A stretch of DNA of 64,000 nt, taken from the NCBI GenBank assembly GCA_029961685.1, contig JARWKL010000010.1:28924111-28988110 (forward strand). Direction: 5' to 3'. Origin of the DNA: Aristolochia californica (taxonomy: Eukaryota; Streptophyta; Magnoliopsida; Piperales; Aristolochiaceae). Below, piece after piece: positions 34,371 through 45,670 of the stretch; within the stretch, counting starts at the first letter, position 1; each line of letters opens with the position of its first letter. The translations under genes were made by a program, and so were the position numbers. The notes beneath the pieces were generated by a model. The model was not told the origin of the DNA. It made no database searches and worked only from the letters and a program-made list of their open reading frames with translations.

Positions 34371-34979
34371 TCGCCTAAAAATAGTTGTACTGAAGTTCTA
34401 CCACTATAGTCTCCCCTAGTTGAAAAAATAAGGTCACTTTGGAAGTACGAGAGTTACATGTCACCTCTTTTTGGTTAAAGTTGTTTTCCTCTAATATTTT
34501 TAGATTTTATCTATCTTGTGTTTTATCGCTTCAAATCAATGCTTAAACGTATAGGAGTGTACCTAACATCAAGTTTGAGTTAAGTGTTTTTTTTTTTTTC
34601 ACCCAAAATGTGATTTGTGTTCGAGTTATCCTTAAAAAGTGAGTAGTATGTTTGTTAAGCCCTAAAGTTGGGTCATTTTTTTGCCTTTAAAATTGAGTAG
34701 AGTGTATTTCAAACTATGAATATTTTGACTGGTGTATGGAGTTTTGTCGTATGACAAGGAGTGAGTCTCTATATCCTTTTTATCCTTAGTTTGAAGGGGA
34801 GAAGTAAAAGAAATACAAGAAAGAGGCATTTTGTTGCACATATTGTAATTTTTTTTGTGACCAAAATATTTTAAGAAAGGGGGAAAATGGTTGATGAAGA
34901 TTTAACATGTATTGAAAAGTTTTAGACAATGAAGATTAAAAACCAATAATCCCTTTCAATAGGTGTTGAAGAGTAGATA
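34371..34979. other. Foreign sequence joined to the broken end of unit 1
   Basis: DNA with T and A runs and no gene. It has no match in unit 2 and supplies the new last residues of HESO1 copy 1 just before it. It probably represents the duplication junction filled by later insertions. Confidence 0.4.
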
Positions 34980-35284
34980 TAGAAGAGCTTTACATGATTC
35001 TCATTGTAAAAAGTCTCACAGAGACAAAATTAATTTGGAGTCTTATGGGAATTTCATAGGTATCATAGAATAGTCATAGTTAAATGTGTTTTAGTTATGT
35101 TAGTTTTGTATTTATAGTTGTTCAATTGTTCTAAGATTTATCTTTTAGTGTTTAACTTTGGATGTAATTGGGACAAAGGTAATTTAATTATAATTGGATT
35201 CTACTTGTTTCTTATATTATAAATAGAGATTCATGTAAATTACAACAAGTTGGTAAAAAAATTCTCTTTTCAAGAAATTCAACA
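34980..35284 (+). mobile_element. LTR fragment, forward
   Basis: The right part matches the 3' half of the LTRs at 56789-63446 (phrases 'gttttagt.atgtta', 'gtaattgggacaaaggtaatttaattataattgga', 'tattataaatag', end 'attcaaca'). Its left part has decayed. No primer-binding site follows, so it is a solo or truncated LTR. Confidence 0.6.
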
Positions 35285-35759
35285 CTTAGAGCACAAAAAG
35301 TGTTAGAAAAATAGGGATGGTCTACACAAACAAAAATAGATAAGGTAAGGAGCATATACTTTGCACCTATGTGAGATATCTGCTTAGGAGTTACCAATTT
35401 GACCTAAATTGGTCCTTGCATGGATTATCCACTTCAATATAAGGTGAAGAGTGGAAGGTCATCATCTTATCTTATCCTAATAAGGGTGTCACATGAGCTA
35501 GGTTAAAAAGGCAATCCCAACCCTTCACCTTTGTAGATTATGGAAGAGGTGAGGTGGAAAATCCTATTACTATTCTTTCTAACTTAAATATATTTATATT
35601 TTTCAAAATTTATATTAAAGATAGAATAATTGTAGTAGTACAAGAATGTGTGTTTATGGGGTGAGTTAGTTTTTCAATAACTTGTCAAACATGACCTTTA
35701 AACACCCATAAATCCTAACAAAGGAAAAAATAATCAGGATTGAATTGTATGAGTATTTT

Positions 35760-36012
35760 TGTTGAATTTTTAGAAAAGAAAAACATAACTTGTTGTAATT
35801 TGAGTATATGAGCCTATATTTATAATACTAAAAGATAAATCTTAAAATAATTGAAGAATTGAACATAAATAGAAAATTAACATAACTAAAACACCGGTAA
35901 ACTAAAATTATTCAATGAGACCTCTTTCCATAATAATTTCAGTTATGTAAGACTTTTTGTTGTTAGAGTTATGTGAGACTTTTTTATACCTATTTTACAT
36001 GATTTTCCCTCA
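35760..36012 (-). mobile_element. LTR fragment, reverse, forming an inverted pair with 34980-35284
   Basis: On the minus strand it reads 'gttttagttatgttaattttctattta...aagatttatcttttag' and ends 'attcaaca', near-copies of the forward fragment. The plus-strand text CCCTCAAGTTGGAG at 36008-36021 is the reverse of the family polypurine tract. A copia-like leader with a degenerate primer site (TGGTATTAGG near 36293) and 'gcagcagaaaac' text (about 36619) follows on the plus strand, so several partial elements are jumbled here. Confidence 0.55.
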
Positions 36013-36673
36013 AGTTGGAGTTTTTAACTTCAACTTGCAATGAAAATGATTCTTGGTTTTCAATCTTGGTTTTAAACCTTCATTGCTGAAAAAACTTAAA
36101 AGACACCCACGTGGGGTAGAGCATTCAAGCCTCTTCCTTTTGGCTCAACTTTGTCCATACACTTCTCTATCTCTTTTCCTCTTATTTCTCTCCCATGGTT
36201 TCTTCTCTCTTCTCTCCCAAGAGTTAGAGTTCCTCTCTCCTTTCCTTCCCTTAAAATATCTTGTATTTATGTATTGTATGTAGAAATCAACATGGTATTA
36301 GGTCGGGCAAATATCTGACATGGAAAAGGAGAAGAAGATAGAGAAGAAAGGGTAGAGGAAGAAGAAGAAGAAGAAAAAAAGAAAAGAAAAAAAGAGGAGT
36401 TTCTTGTTTTTCCTTAAATCTTTGTTTCCTAATTCCTATTTTTCATTAGATGTTTTATTCTCTTATCGTATGTTTCCTAAAGAAAATTATAAACCGTTGG
36501 AAAGATCTTTGAGTGTAGTTTCCAACTCAAAAAAGAAAAATTGTTGAAATCAATTTTTTTTAAAAAGAGAAATTAACATATGAAGTAGCAAATGTCAAGC
36601 AACAGAAATTTTTTGTGTAGCAGCAGAAAACCTCAACTACCTGAACGAGTTGTACCAACATTACTGAGGATTT

Positions 36674-39518
36674 TGTTAATTTTAAGGATTCTATGGATTT
36701 AACTCATAAAGAAAAAGGGAGACGACATATTGGGAGAAAATAGGAGGAAGAAAAAGGGTATGAACTTGTGTTAACCCTCGCATGAGGCTCAATTTACATA
36801 TGAATAAGATTACAATATTGTAATAATACCCCTGAAACTTAAACTAATTACATCAATACTATCTTTATGAGATGACTTTTATTTACCATCATGCCTCCAT
36901 TATGTGGGCCTATGGGTCATCTCCTTAGTCTGTGGGTTTGAGCCCACCTTCTAACACACTTGGTCGTGTGGGTTTGTGCCCATATTCTAACACTCCCCCT
37001 CAAGCTAGGGGTGAGAGAATAACATGAATGCCCTGCTTGCTGCAAATGGTGTATAGGATATTCTTGTATAAAATGGCAGTTCATCATATCTTCATATTGG
37101 ACACACTCCTATCCTTTGTAGGTAGTGGGTCTATAGGCATGGCTTTGAAGTGTATTAATAAATTCCTCCATCACAGTGTCCCAACATAGGGCACCAACTC
37201 TCAAATGGTAGGAATAAAATTGTCAAATAAGGAGGTAAAAGGTAATCATCGGAGGATAATATTATGGGGCCACCATAAGCTTTCTTCTTCATCAGAATAA
37301 CCAATGCTAACAACAATTAGCAACTGAGAAGTCCTTCTTCAATAATAGTGTCTCAATCAGAGACACAATAATAGTGGTTGAATCGGGCCTGGGTCCAAAT
37401 AATAAAAATCCTTAAAATTGGCTCATAAAATAATCCACAGTTAGTCCATCACTAAATAAAGAAAGTTGTACCAAATAATATGTTGGAACCAAGTAATAAG
37501 TTGCCAATACTTCAAAATAATAATCCAACTGAAGACAAGGACCGAATCGAACCGAGTCAAGTATCAGACCAATACAGCCGAGTCTCAGAAGAAATAGGTA
37601 TAGAACTTGGCACCCGAGCCCGTATAACAGAGGCAATAAGCAAGTGAGCTGAGTCAGTTGATCGAACCGAGTTGAGTCGATCTAAGTTGACTCGAATTAA
37701 CTCGGTAGAATAGAAGCAAAGCTCGAGTCGGAAAATTAACTTCTTCTTCCTCCCCGTCGCCAAAAGTTGTAATGTACTTGGCTATGTAGAAAACTCGACG
37801 AAAACAAAGTTCTCGAGAGAGGAAACAATCTAGCGAGCAAAAACAGAAAACAGAAAATGGACTCAACAAAGTCGTCTTCTTTGGCAATGGCAACGGGAAT
37901 CAATCAGCGAACAGAAGAGAGGGCCAACGAAGAACAACAACGAATCAAGAAGATTTCGACAGCTAGTAAAAGAAAATAACTAGGAGATAATTTGGTGAGG
38001 TCAATGGCTGTCATCTTCGACCTCCAGAAACGGAACAAAGTAGACATCTCGAAGAAAACAACAACGAGAATCAACGACAGAGACAATCTCAGAGAGGCAG
38101 CAGTGATTTTTATTTTTTGGATGTTGTTTGCCGAACAGAGCAGGATCGATCAACAATAGTTTATAAGAGGAAGTTGGTTCCAAAAACCATTCCAAAAATA
38201 GAGCGGCAATCAATCGGAATTACTAGGATTTATTGTGTTTCCCTTATTCGAGTTGATCAATATCTATACGGATTTGTAGAGACTTCCACTTGACTTGATG
38301 GAGGGAAGACTAAAGCTGGAAGGCAATGAAGATCGTCCAAAAAAAATCAACAGTGTAGGGGAAGACTTTTGTTTCTCCGTTCGTAACGGCGATTAAAACA
38401 TCCAAGGCTGAGAAAAAAAGATCACTTTGTTCTTTTCCTGCACTGGTTTTGTTTACCAGTGGAAGGCTCGAGTCTCGGAGGTTTCCTGAGATAAAGACAA
38501 ACTTGAAGCCTATTGGAGCTGGGAGTGGGGTTGTCCTCGCTTGCATTGCCTCCTTGATGACGAATTTCTCTACTGCTTCAAGTATGAAGTTGCTGTATCC
38601 GTTTTTCTTGTTAAACTTTGGAGAGGAACCTGTACAATTGCAAAATCAGACCCACCAGAAATAGTAGTCCACAAAGCTAATGTATCTGGTTCAGAAAGGG
38701 TTTGGAAACTATGATGTGTTTCAAAACAATTGCAAGGACTTTACACTATATTGTAAAAAAGGTCTACTGGTTCTTGAAAAGTCCAAGACAGGAATGAGTG
38801 GTCAAGCTTCTTCCTTCATGGCGGTCCTAGTAGCAACTCTTGTTTCATCACCTTTGATGTTATTAATACTAGGTCTCATTGCTATGGCCACAGTTACTGC
38901 TGGAATGTATGCCACTAATATTGGAGTTAGAACAGACATCGTCGTTGTCTTCCGGCAGTGGCAATATCTTGCCAACGAAGAAAGGTTTTTGGGAAGCTGA
39001 TTGAAGAAATTGCATTTGTCCCTTCTTTCCGCCATCAGATGGAGGGATACAAGAGTTTTTTTATTCTTCCTAACCAAAAAAAAGCACGAGACGCAAATCT
39101 TCCTAACTATAAAATATAACTCGGATGAAGAGCAGTAATAACCCGAGCAGATAGCAATATTGGATTTCTAAAACACCATATTATGAAGCATGATAATCAT
39201 TGCTCTGATACCATGTTAATTTTCAAGACTCTATGGATTTATCTCACGGAGAAAAAGGGAGACAACATATTGGGAAAAAACAGGAGGAAGAAAGAGGTTA
39301 TGGACTTGTAGTAACCCTCTCCATGAAGCTCAATTTATAGATGAATACGATTATACTATTATAATAATACTCTTAAAACTTAAACTAATTACATCACTGC
39401 TATTTTTATGAGATGACTCGTTATTTACCATCATGCCACCATTATGTGGGCTTATGGGCCTTCTTCTTGGTTTGTGCTAACACACTTAGATGTATGGCTT
39501 CGGGCCTATCTTCTAACA
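36674..39518 (-). mobile_element. LTR retrotransposon, leftward, carrying a captured gene fragment
   Basis: The left LTR (36674-36992) and right LTR (39214-39518) both run TGTTAATTTT to CTAACA and are clearly homologous. CCCCCTCAAGCT after the left LTR is the reverse of the polypurine tract. TGCTCTGATACCA before the right LTR (39201-39213) is the reverse of the tRNA-Met primer site, so the element reads right to left. There is no gag or pol; the interior holds the LRAT/NC-domain fragment. The right LTR is again followed by polypurine-tract text (39519-39530) and a piece of interior to about 39790, a partial tandem element. No target duplication is visible. Confidence 0.88.
38449..39000 (+). 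pseudogene. Captured LRAT/NC-domain gene fragment inside the LTR element
   Basis: Plus-strand blocks match the plant NC-domain (LRAT-like) protein family. SGVVLACIA and, one frame over, [19 protein letters not shown] with [19 protein letters not shown] (38515-38672) come first. Then an in-frame [26 protein letters not shown] (38690-38775) carries the NC motif (Asn-Cys), a GMSGQASSFMA block, two hydrophobic segments and TAGMYATNIGVRTDIVVV (to 39000). At least one frameshift and a stop precede the NC block; the N-terminal catalytic His region is absent. No intron is visible. It runs antisense to the host retrotransposon. Its cellular role is not inferred. Confidence 0.8.
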
Positions 39519-40577
39519 CTCCCCCTCAAGTTGGGGGGTGAGAGAATATGATAAACACCCAACTTGCTACAAATGGTGTATAGGACCTTCCATCAGATTT
39601 ATATTGAGAATTATTTCTCTAAAGAAATCTATGTGAGTCTCCTTTCTATCCCAATAAATCATTTCTCAATCTGATTTTTCTAAAAAGAGATATCCACATT
39701 GGAAGAATTAAATATCTTGTTGGTATCCTATTGCATAAGAAGATTCGATTTTTTTGCTTCACTTTTTGTGTTGCTAATATTGGTTGAGTTTCCTATTTGT
39801 GTTCCCCCCACAAAACACCTCTGACACCCAACAAACAAACCTAGGACATTGAGCACATGTATAATGCCACAAAATTATGAGACTTTTATGCACCAACACA
39901 CTAGAAGGGAATAATGAGGCGGTGTTTAGGTTGACCAAATAATCTATTTAGTTGGAGATGAATCAATCATAGCAAGGTCTACCTAAATTTGCATTAAAAA
40001 GATGCTCCAATGGACCTATTACCAATCAAGCCTATTTCTATTTTGGTGATAACCCAAAAACCATCACTTACACATATTAAGTTCCCTGTGAATGATAAAG
40101 ATGAAAACTATGATTCCAAGATATATGGCTAGTGTTAAGACAAGGGCAAGGTGAGTAATTTGATCATTAATTATCTCATATATCAGTTTTGAAGCCTATA
40201 AATATGGTCTTTTGTCTACCATGACTGATAAAGTACCCATGATTATATTGTCACTGGGATGGACATGTATCATTGCCTTATCCACACAATACTATGCAAT
40301 TATGAATGAAAAAATAATCATCATAACGCCAATAATACATATAATGGTTATCATCATAATAGTTAGTGGTGAAGAAAGTATTTCACTCATACATTCTTAT
40401 ATTGTATGGCCAAATAATTGTTCTTGGATAAAAGACTTTTGAGATTTCTTACCCGAATGTGGTAGGAGAAGAATTGAGCACTTCTGGAGGGACATATGTC
40501 GTCAAAAGCAAGTAAATAACCAAATAACCAATCAACCTAGAAAAAAAGTTAACTCAGACAAGATTTTAGTTTTCACT

Positions 40578-41572
40578 TGTTGAAAGATAGGCTCAAGCCC
40601 ACACAATCAAAGAAGACCCACGAGTTCATGTGTGTGGAAGATGGACCCATAAAACCAAGAAAGACCCACACATCCAAGAGATGTGGAAGATGGGCTATTA
40701 TTTAGTTGTTACTATTGTGTCTATTTTTCCTGAGACATTGTTATTGAAGGACTTCTCAGTTGCTGATTGTTGTCAGCATTGGTTATTCTAATGAAGAAAA
40801 AAAACACATGGTCGCCCTAGAATATTATTTTCTGGGTAATTACCCGTTGCCCCCCTTAATTGATATTTATTACTCCTACCATTTGAGAGTCGGTGTCCTG
40901 TGAAAGGATACGATGATGGAGGGATTTTATTACACTTCTAAGCACTGAGTATAGAGTCATTACCAACAAAAGTGCCCTACATCTAACATGAGTTATGACT
41001 AGAGTATGGATCGATGTCATACGACTTAGAGTGATTTTACTCACTTATCTTATGCCAGTTGGGCCTCATGGAGGAAACCACCAATGTGAGGGGGAGTGTT
41101 GGAAGATATGGAGGATTACCATTTTATATGAGAAGATCCTATACACCATTTACAACAAATTGAGAGTTCATGATGTTCTCTCACCCCTAGCTTGAGGGGG
41201 AGTATTGGAAGATGAGTCCAAACCCACAAGACCAAAGAAGACCCGCAAGTCCATGTGTGTGGAAGATGTGCCCAAGCTCATAAGACCAAGGAAGACCCAT
41301 ACATATAAGAGACGTGGAAGATGGGTTCAAGGCCCAAAGACCAAGGAGAAGGCACTAAGCCCACATAGTGAGGGCAACATGGTAAATAAAGAGTCATCTC
41401 ATAAGAAATGACGTTGATATAATTAGGTTAAATTCTAGGGGCATAATTGTAATATTATAGTTTCATAGGAAGGGTTAGGACAATAAATTCATAACCTCTT
41501 CTTCCTCCAGTTTTCTCTTAATAGGTATTTTTTTTTCCATGAGCTAAATCCATAGAGTCTTGAAAATGAACA
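40578..41572 (+). mobile_element. Internally deleted LTR element with TCACT target duplication
   Basis: TCACT occurs on both sides (40573-40577 and 41573-41577). The left end TGTTGAAAGATAGGC is a truncated 5' LTR that runs into the 3' part of an interior. A polypurine tract CTTGAGGGGGAG ends at 41202, and a 3' LTR (41203-41572, first bases TATTGG, end TGAACA) follows. A second GAGGGGGAGTGTTGG lies at 41090. There is no coding capacity. In unit 1 the site is intact near 9970. Confidence 0.88.
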
Positions 41573-41579
41573 TCACTCA

Positions 41580-42637
41580 GGGGGGATTAGTCTACAATGA
41601 ACTTGAAATAAAGTTAAAATTTCAATTCATCTTAAATGAATTAATTCAACTTCAACTCATCCTTGGGTGTTAGTGTAGACGAGTTCAAGTGCACCGGAAA
41701 ACAGATTCCAGTGTTAGTGCCCCAAATGAAAAATATGATATAAACAAGAGAATGAGTAACTTTTTATAATATATTTAAATATATACCTAAACAGATAATT
41801 AACCAAAATAAACACAGTTACTACCCTTATAAGTGATTTAATGTGTAGTATTAAAATATATTCATAAACTAATTAATGAAAGACTATATTATATTATTTA
41901 ATGACTATAGTTTATTATAAATTAATATAATAATTATGTGTGACTAGAATAAATTAAAAATATATATATATTATTTTATCAATGACATAATATATATTTT
42001 TACATATTATTAATTAATAATATATTACACAATATTTAAAACTACTGGTTTAATTAATTATAGCAATGGGATAATTAAAGTAAAATAATTTATCAAATGT
42101 TTACTTTAACAATATTTTAATTACAACTATTAAATCACTAATTTAATACAATAGTTATAAAATGAATATACTGAATAAATAAAAATATTTGTTTTATAAA
42201 TAACAAAATATGGATAATGAAGTTATGACGTGGTTTAATTTTTCCTAACTTAGGAAAAATTAAACCAGCAACGTCATCCTCATGACGCCGATAATGGTGG
42301 GAGACAACAACGGGCCAGTAGGCAACGACGATGGAGGCGACACTCCAACGGTACGCCGAGAGGGAGAAGAGGGGGGCAAAAAAATTCATTAGGAGAGGAA
42401 GGCCGAGGGAGAGGGAGAACAGAGGGATATGAGGGAGAAATTTTCGTTTGGGGGGAGGTAAAAACACGTCCCACACGCGATTCATGTGGATGATTCACAA
42501 AATAGGTATGAAACATGATTCCCCTGTTTTTACCTGAGATCATTACTTGACGTGATTCAAATGAAGATGAGATCATTTAGGACTAACGGCCTAATCGAAT
42601 GAACGGAGTAATGCGGGAGTAATTCGTGTCTGACTAA
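41580..42637 (-). mobile_element. Non-autonomous Harbinger relative, unit 2
   Basis: The left end GGGGGGATTAGTCTACAATG is family-typical. Inside, in reverse to 22024-23371, are 'cagtgttagtgcccc' (41705-41725), AT-rich DNA, the 'tttaatttttcctaacttaggaaaaattaaa' hairpin (42235-42266) and a purine-rich block. The right end (ACGGCCTAATC to TGACTAA) has lost its G/C run. Compared with unit 1, about 90 bp of host DNA is missing at the insertion. Confidence 0.75.
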
Positions 42638-43209
42638 GTAGCAAATTCTCTGGTTGACATTGGAAAAGTATTAGCACGTAAAATAATTCAGTAATTGCAT
42701 CTTCCGTTATACGTATAATCAAATAGTAGAGTCAAAATTAAATCTCCGAGAAAACTACTCCAATCTCAAATTATATGATATTATAGCTAAGAAAACAAAA
42801 CATAATTGGACATTATAGGAGACATATATGAAAAAAAATACTCCACATAAGAGATGAAATAAATCGTCATATACCAAAATTACCTTAATATCTCGATGAA
42901 TTAAAGCTACACCATGTATATATTCTACTGCATATGACTTCAGTTGCATAAAATCTAGCACCAGCCTTTAAAAGATGCCCTTTCTACCGTCAAAGAAAAT
43001 TTTTTTAATGATGATCAAGATAGATGCCACCTCGAGAAAGGAAATGTAAGTTCATTTGCATGCAATGGATACCCTGGTTATTTGATGAAAAAGCTCTCCA
43101 CCTTCACATAATTCCAGGGCCATATCTTGAATGAAATAGTGAGCAAGACAAGCAAGGCAATCAATTCAATTTGGGAAAATAGTCAGCAATCTCTACACTA
43201 CAACTTTAG

Positions 43210-43838
43210 AATGGAAAATGATGGATTCTAAGGCTCATTCAGGTTTCCCTTTCGGAACATCTGTTAAAGACAACATATTAATGGCGACTTCAAATATGAA
43301 TGTAGGGTCTACTGAACCCAGGAAAGGCTCCAGATGTGAAACCACATTAGAAACACACACAAACCTCTCTGCACAGTCCGAGGTTCTTACTCGTAGAGAG
43401 CTTCTGATAGACCTCCACAACACCTGAAGCCACAATTTTCATTGCATAAACGATAGGAAAAACCGTGTCCTAAAACTCTCTATCGGAAGAACCAAAGACC
43501 TTGCCATTGAAGTATTTCCTCGTCTTCCGAACAAAGTCTACAATATAAGCAACCCAATTCGATTTTATAGCTAAAGAATTTTCACTATCTATAACCTTAT
43601 CAACTGCCAACCTGCTCATTCTTTTCGAATCAAACTTCTGAAACAACCTCCCAACCGATTCAAACACAACTTTGGAGATAGAATCGGATCGATCCCACAT
43701 ATTCTGCCGTATGCATTTTCTAAAATTTGTAAATCGATCCAGCAAAATAGAATTACGAGACCATCTGTGGGGAGCATGGAATCGAGGGTTTCAGTGACGG
43801 AGAAGCGGAGATCACCACTAGGAGAGTTAAAAGCAGTT
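43210..43838 (-). pseudogene. TPLATE N-terminal fragment, unit 2
   Basis: Better preserved than unit 1 and not interrupted by the solo LTR. Blocks are NSPSGDLRFSVTETLDSM (about 43835-43780), RQNMWDRSDSISKVVFESVGR with LFQKFDSKRMSRLAVDKV and DSENSLAIKSNWVAYIVDFV (43700-43530, one frame), and SNVVSHLEPFLGSVDP with FIFEVAINMLSLTDV and GKPEWALESII (43360-43215). These match the TPLATE order. Frame changes fall at about 43740 and 43480-43430, with a stop after DREF. Like unit 1, it starts mid-protein and runs straight into PDK1 sequence. Confidence 0.87.
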
Positions 43839-45670
43839 GTAAAGGAAGAGGAACAGGCGAGGAAGAGGCAAAGGCAAAGGCAAAGGCTTCACAAGGCGAA
43901 GGGTGGGAGGGGTATTTATTTATAAAGAAGTCTCGTTCATATGATCAATGAAAGGTATTTATTTGAGAGGTTTTAACTTTTCTATTTTAATACATCTCAA
44001 CCTTTCTGTCATTAACAACAAGAAACACTGCCAATGTTTAGTAAAGAGAATCCATATTTGGCCGGGTTGATGTAGACAACCCAAGTTAGGCCAAATTCAA
44101 GGTGACCCATCTCAACCTAGTTACCTCTATTCTGTCTCTTTTTATAGGTGTCGTCTTTGATGTCCCATGAAATATCCTAATTACCCCCAGTCTCCGTTCT
44201 TTGGTCGATTTCTCTTTTTTAGAGCTCGACAGTTGACGTCTCTTGAAGGCAGGGCCAAAACCGTAAATACTTCCCAAACTGAGGCCCTGATTCGTAGACA
44301 TAATTACTTTTCGCGTCTTCCCGCTTCTCGTATTCGACGTCCAAATACGAAATGTCAGTGGTCATACTCAGGAGCAGAACAAAAACCTTCTCCATTAAGC
44401 AAACTGCTCTTTCCACCCAACTTCGATCGTCCCCCTTTTTGACTTTTAGTCTTCCGGCCGTACGATTCCTTTGCCTTTTCCTGAGATCTAAACCTCGCTG
44501 TAGACGATGTAGTCTCCGAGAAGACTGAAGTCTTTGCGTGCCTCTGTTGATCGTGAAGATAGTGTTCTTGTGAGCATCTGGTGATCATCTCCTCCGCTCT
44601 CATATTTGAAATCTACCATGACATACTCCCTGTATGATTTTAAATTTTTGATTTTCTTTCCTTGATTATGGATAGTCTTACAATTCTGAACTAGATCACT
44701 GAAAGGTGCCGGGAGTTCATTTCGTTTTTCACTCTTTAATTTCATACTTGTGTCTTCATCGAATTGTTGTTTCTTGCTTTGTAACTTCAATTTCTCTTTT
44801 CGTTTTTTCTCAAGGTCGCTTGATTTTTTAGTTTTAGTTTTTAACATGGCGTGAGTAGCCAGCAGTGTCATCGGATGTTTGTTGGATGATTATAACAAAC
44901 TCTTCAATGGAAATCAAGTGCATGATACAATGAAGCCTTGCATCTGCTAGCATGGAACTCTCTAGTTAACTCCGGTACTTTTTCTTGCTTTTTGTAGGAA
45001 ATGCCATTAATTGTTTCGCTGTGAGCTTCAAGTTGTCTTTTTTATATCAAATACGTATATGTGCCATATATACATGTGCTAAGTCAAGCTCGTGTGAATG
45101 ACCTTGCAATAGATTTTAATGTTGCTCTCAAAAGTCAACCTTTTGCAGGACCATCTGCAACATATATGTCAAATGACACAATGTTCTTAAATTTTGGAAA
45201 ACAATCGGTGGTATGTTTCTCAGCATAACAATTTGGGGTCCAGTAATCTATAAATTTCTTGTGCAAAGCTCCTAGGAGAATGTGAGCAATTCTTAAAAGC
45301 TTGGTTTAAACTTTTTTATCCTAAACTGTGATTTTCTGCATCTGTCTTAGGTTGCTCATAATCTCAGATACTTGATCTTCTGGTTTCTTGAGTAAATCGC
45401 AGCTAGAGAACACACTGGCTTTAACACTCTTGATTAAGATGTTGGTTTACTTAAAAAGTTCTTGTAGTGTATGAAGTGTTAGTAATGACATTGCTCTAGC
45501 ACCTGCTTTTTTATTCTTAGTTCCCTGTTGTGGATGTGAGTCATAACTGGTTCTAAACAAATGCGTGTCTAGTACCATATTGAATTATGTTGTTTCAAAC
45601 TCAAGTTTTTTGCTATTTCCAATGATTATTTTGTAATCATTTTATGTTGAGCTTATACTTGGCAGGTGTC
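43839..45670 (+). promoter_or_regulatory. Shared upstream region and 5' leader of HESO1-like copy 2
   Basis: The minus-strand TPLATE fragment and plus-strand HESO1 diverge from here. 43880-43900 has four AAAGGC units. 44040-44370 is the promoter-side stretch that matches 18749-18990 of unit 1; 44055-44160 is the part lost there. 44370-44520 is the leader start (pyrimidine-rich, single copy), and the rest to CTTGGCAG before the ATG is leader and probable intron, conserved with unit 1. Minus-strand frames at 44488-44871 are mirror images of it. Confidence 0.5.

Larger units (their letters stand above)
40446..43140 (-). pseudogene. PDK1 kinase fragment, unit 2, split by two transposons
   Basis: Block A is at about 43140-43065 (CEGGELFHQIT with a substitution before Cys). 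Block B is at 42992-42880 (EYIHG with LIHRDIK before a GTAATT donor, but stop and frameshift upstream). Block C is at about 40500-40446 (TYVPPEVLNSSPTTFG, closer to the family sequence than unit 1, but shortened by about 43 bp at its start). The elements at 40578-41572 and 41580-42637 separate B from C. Not coding. Confidence 0.8.
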
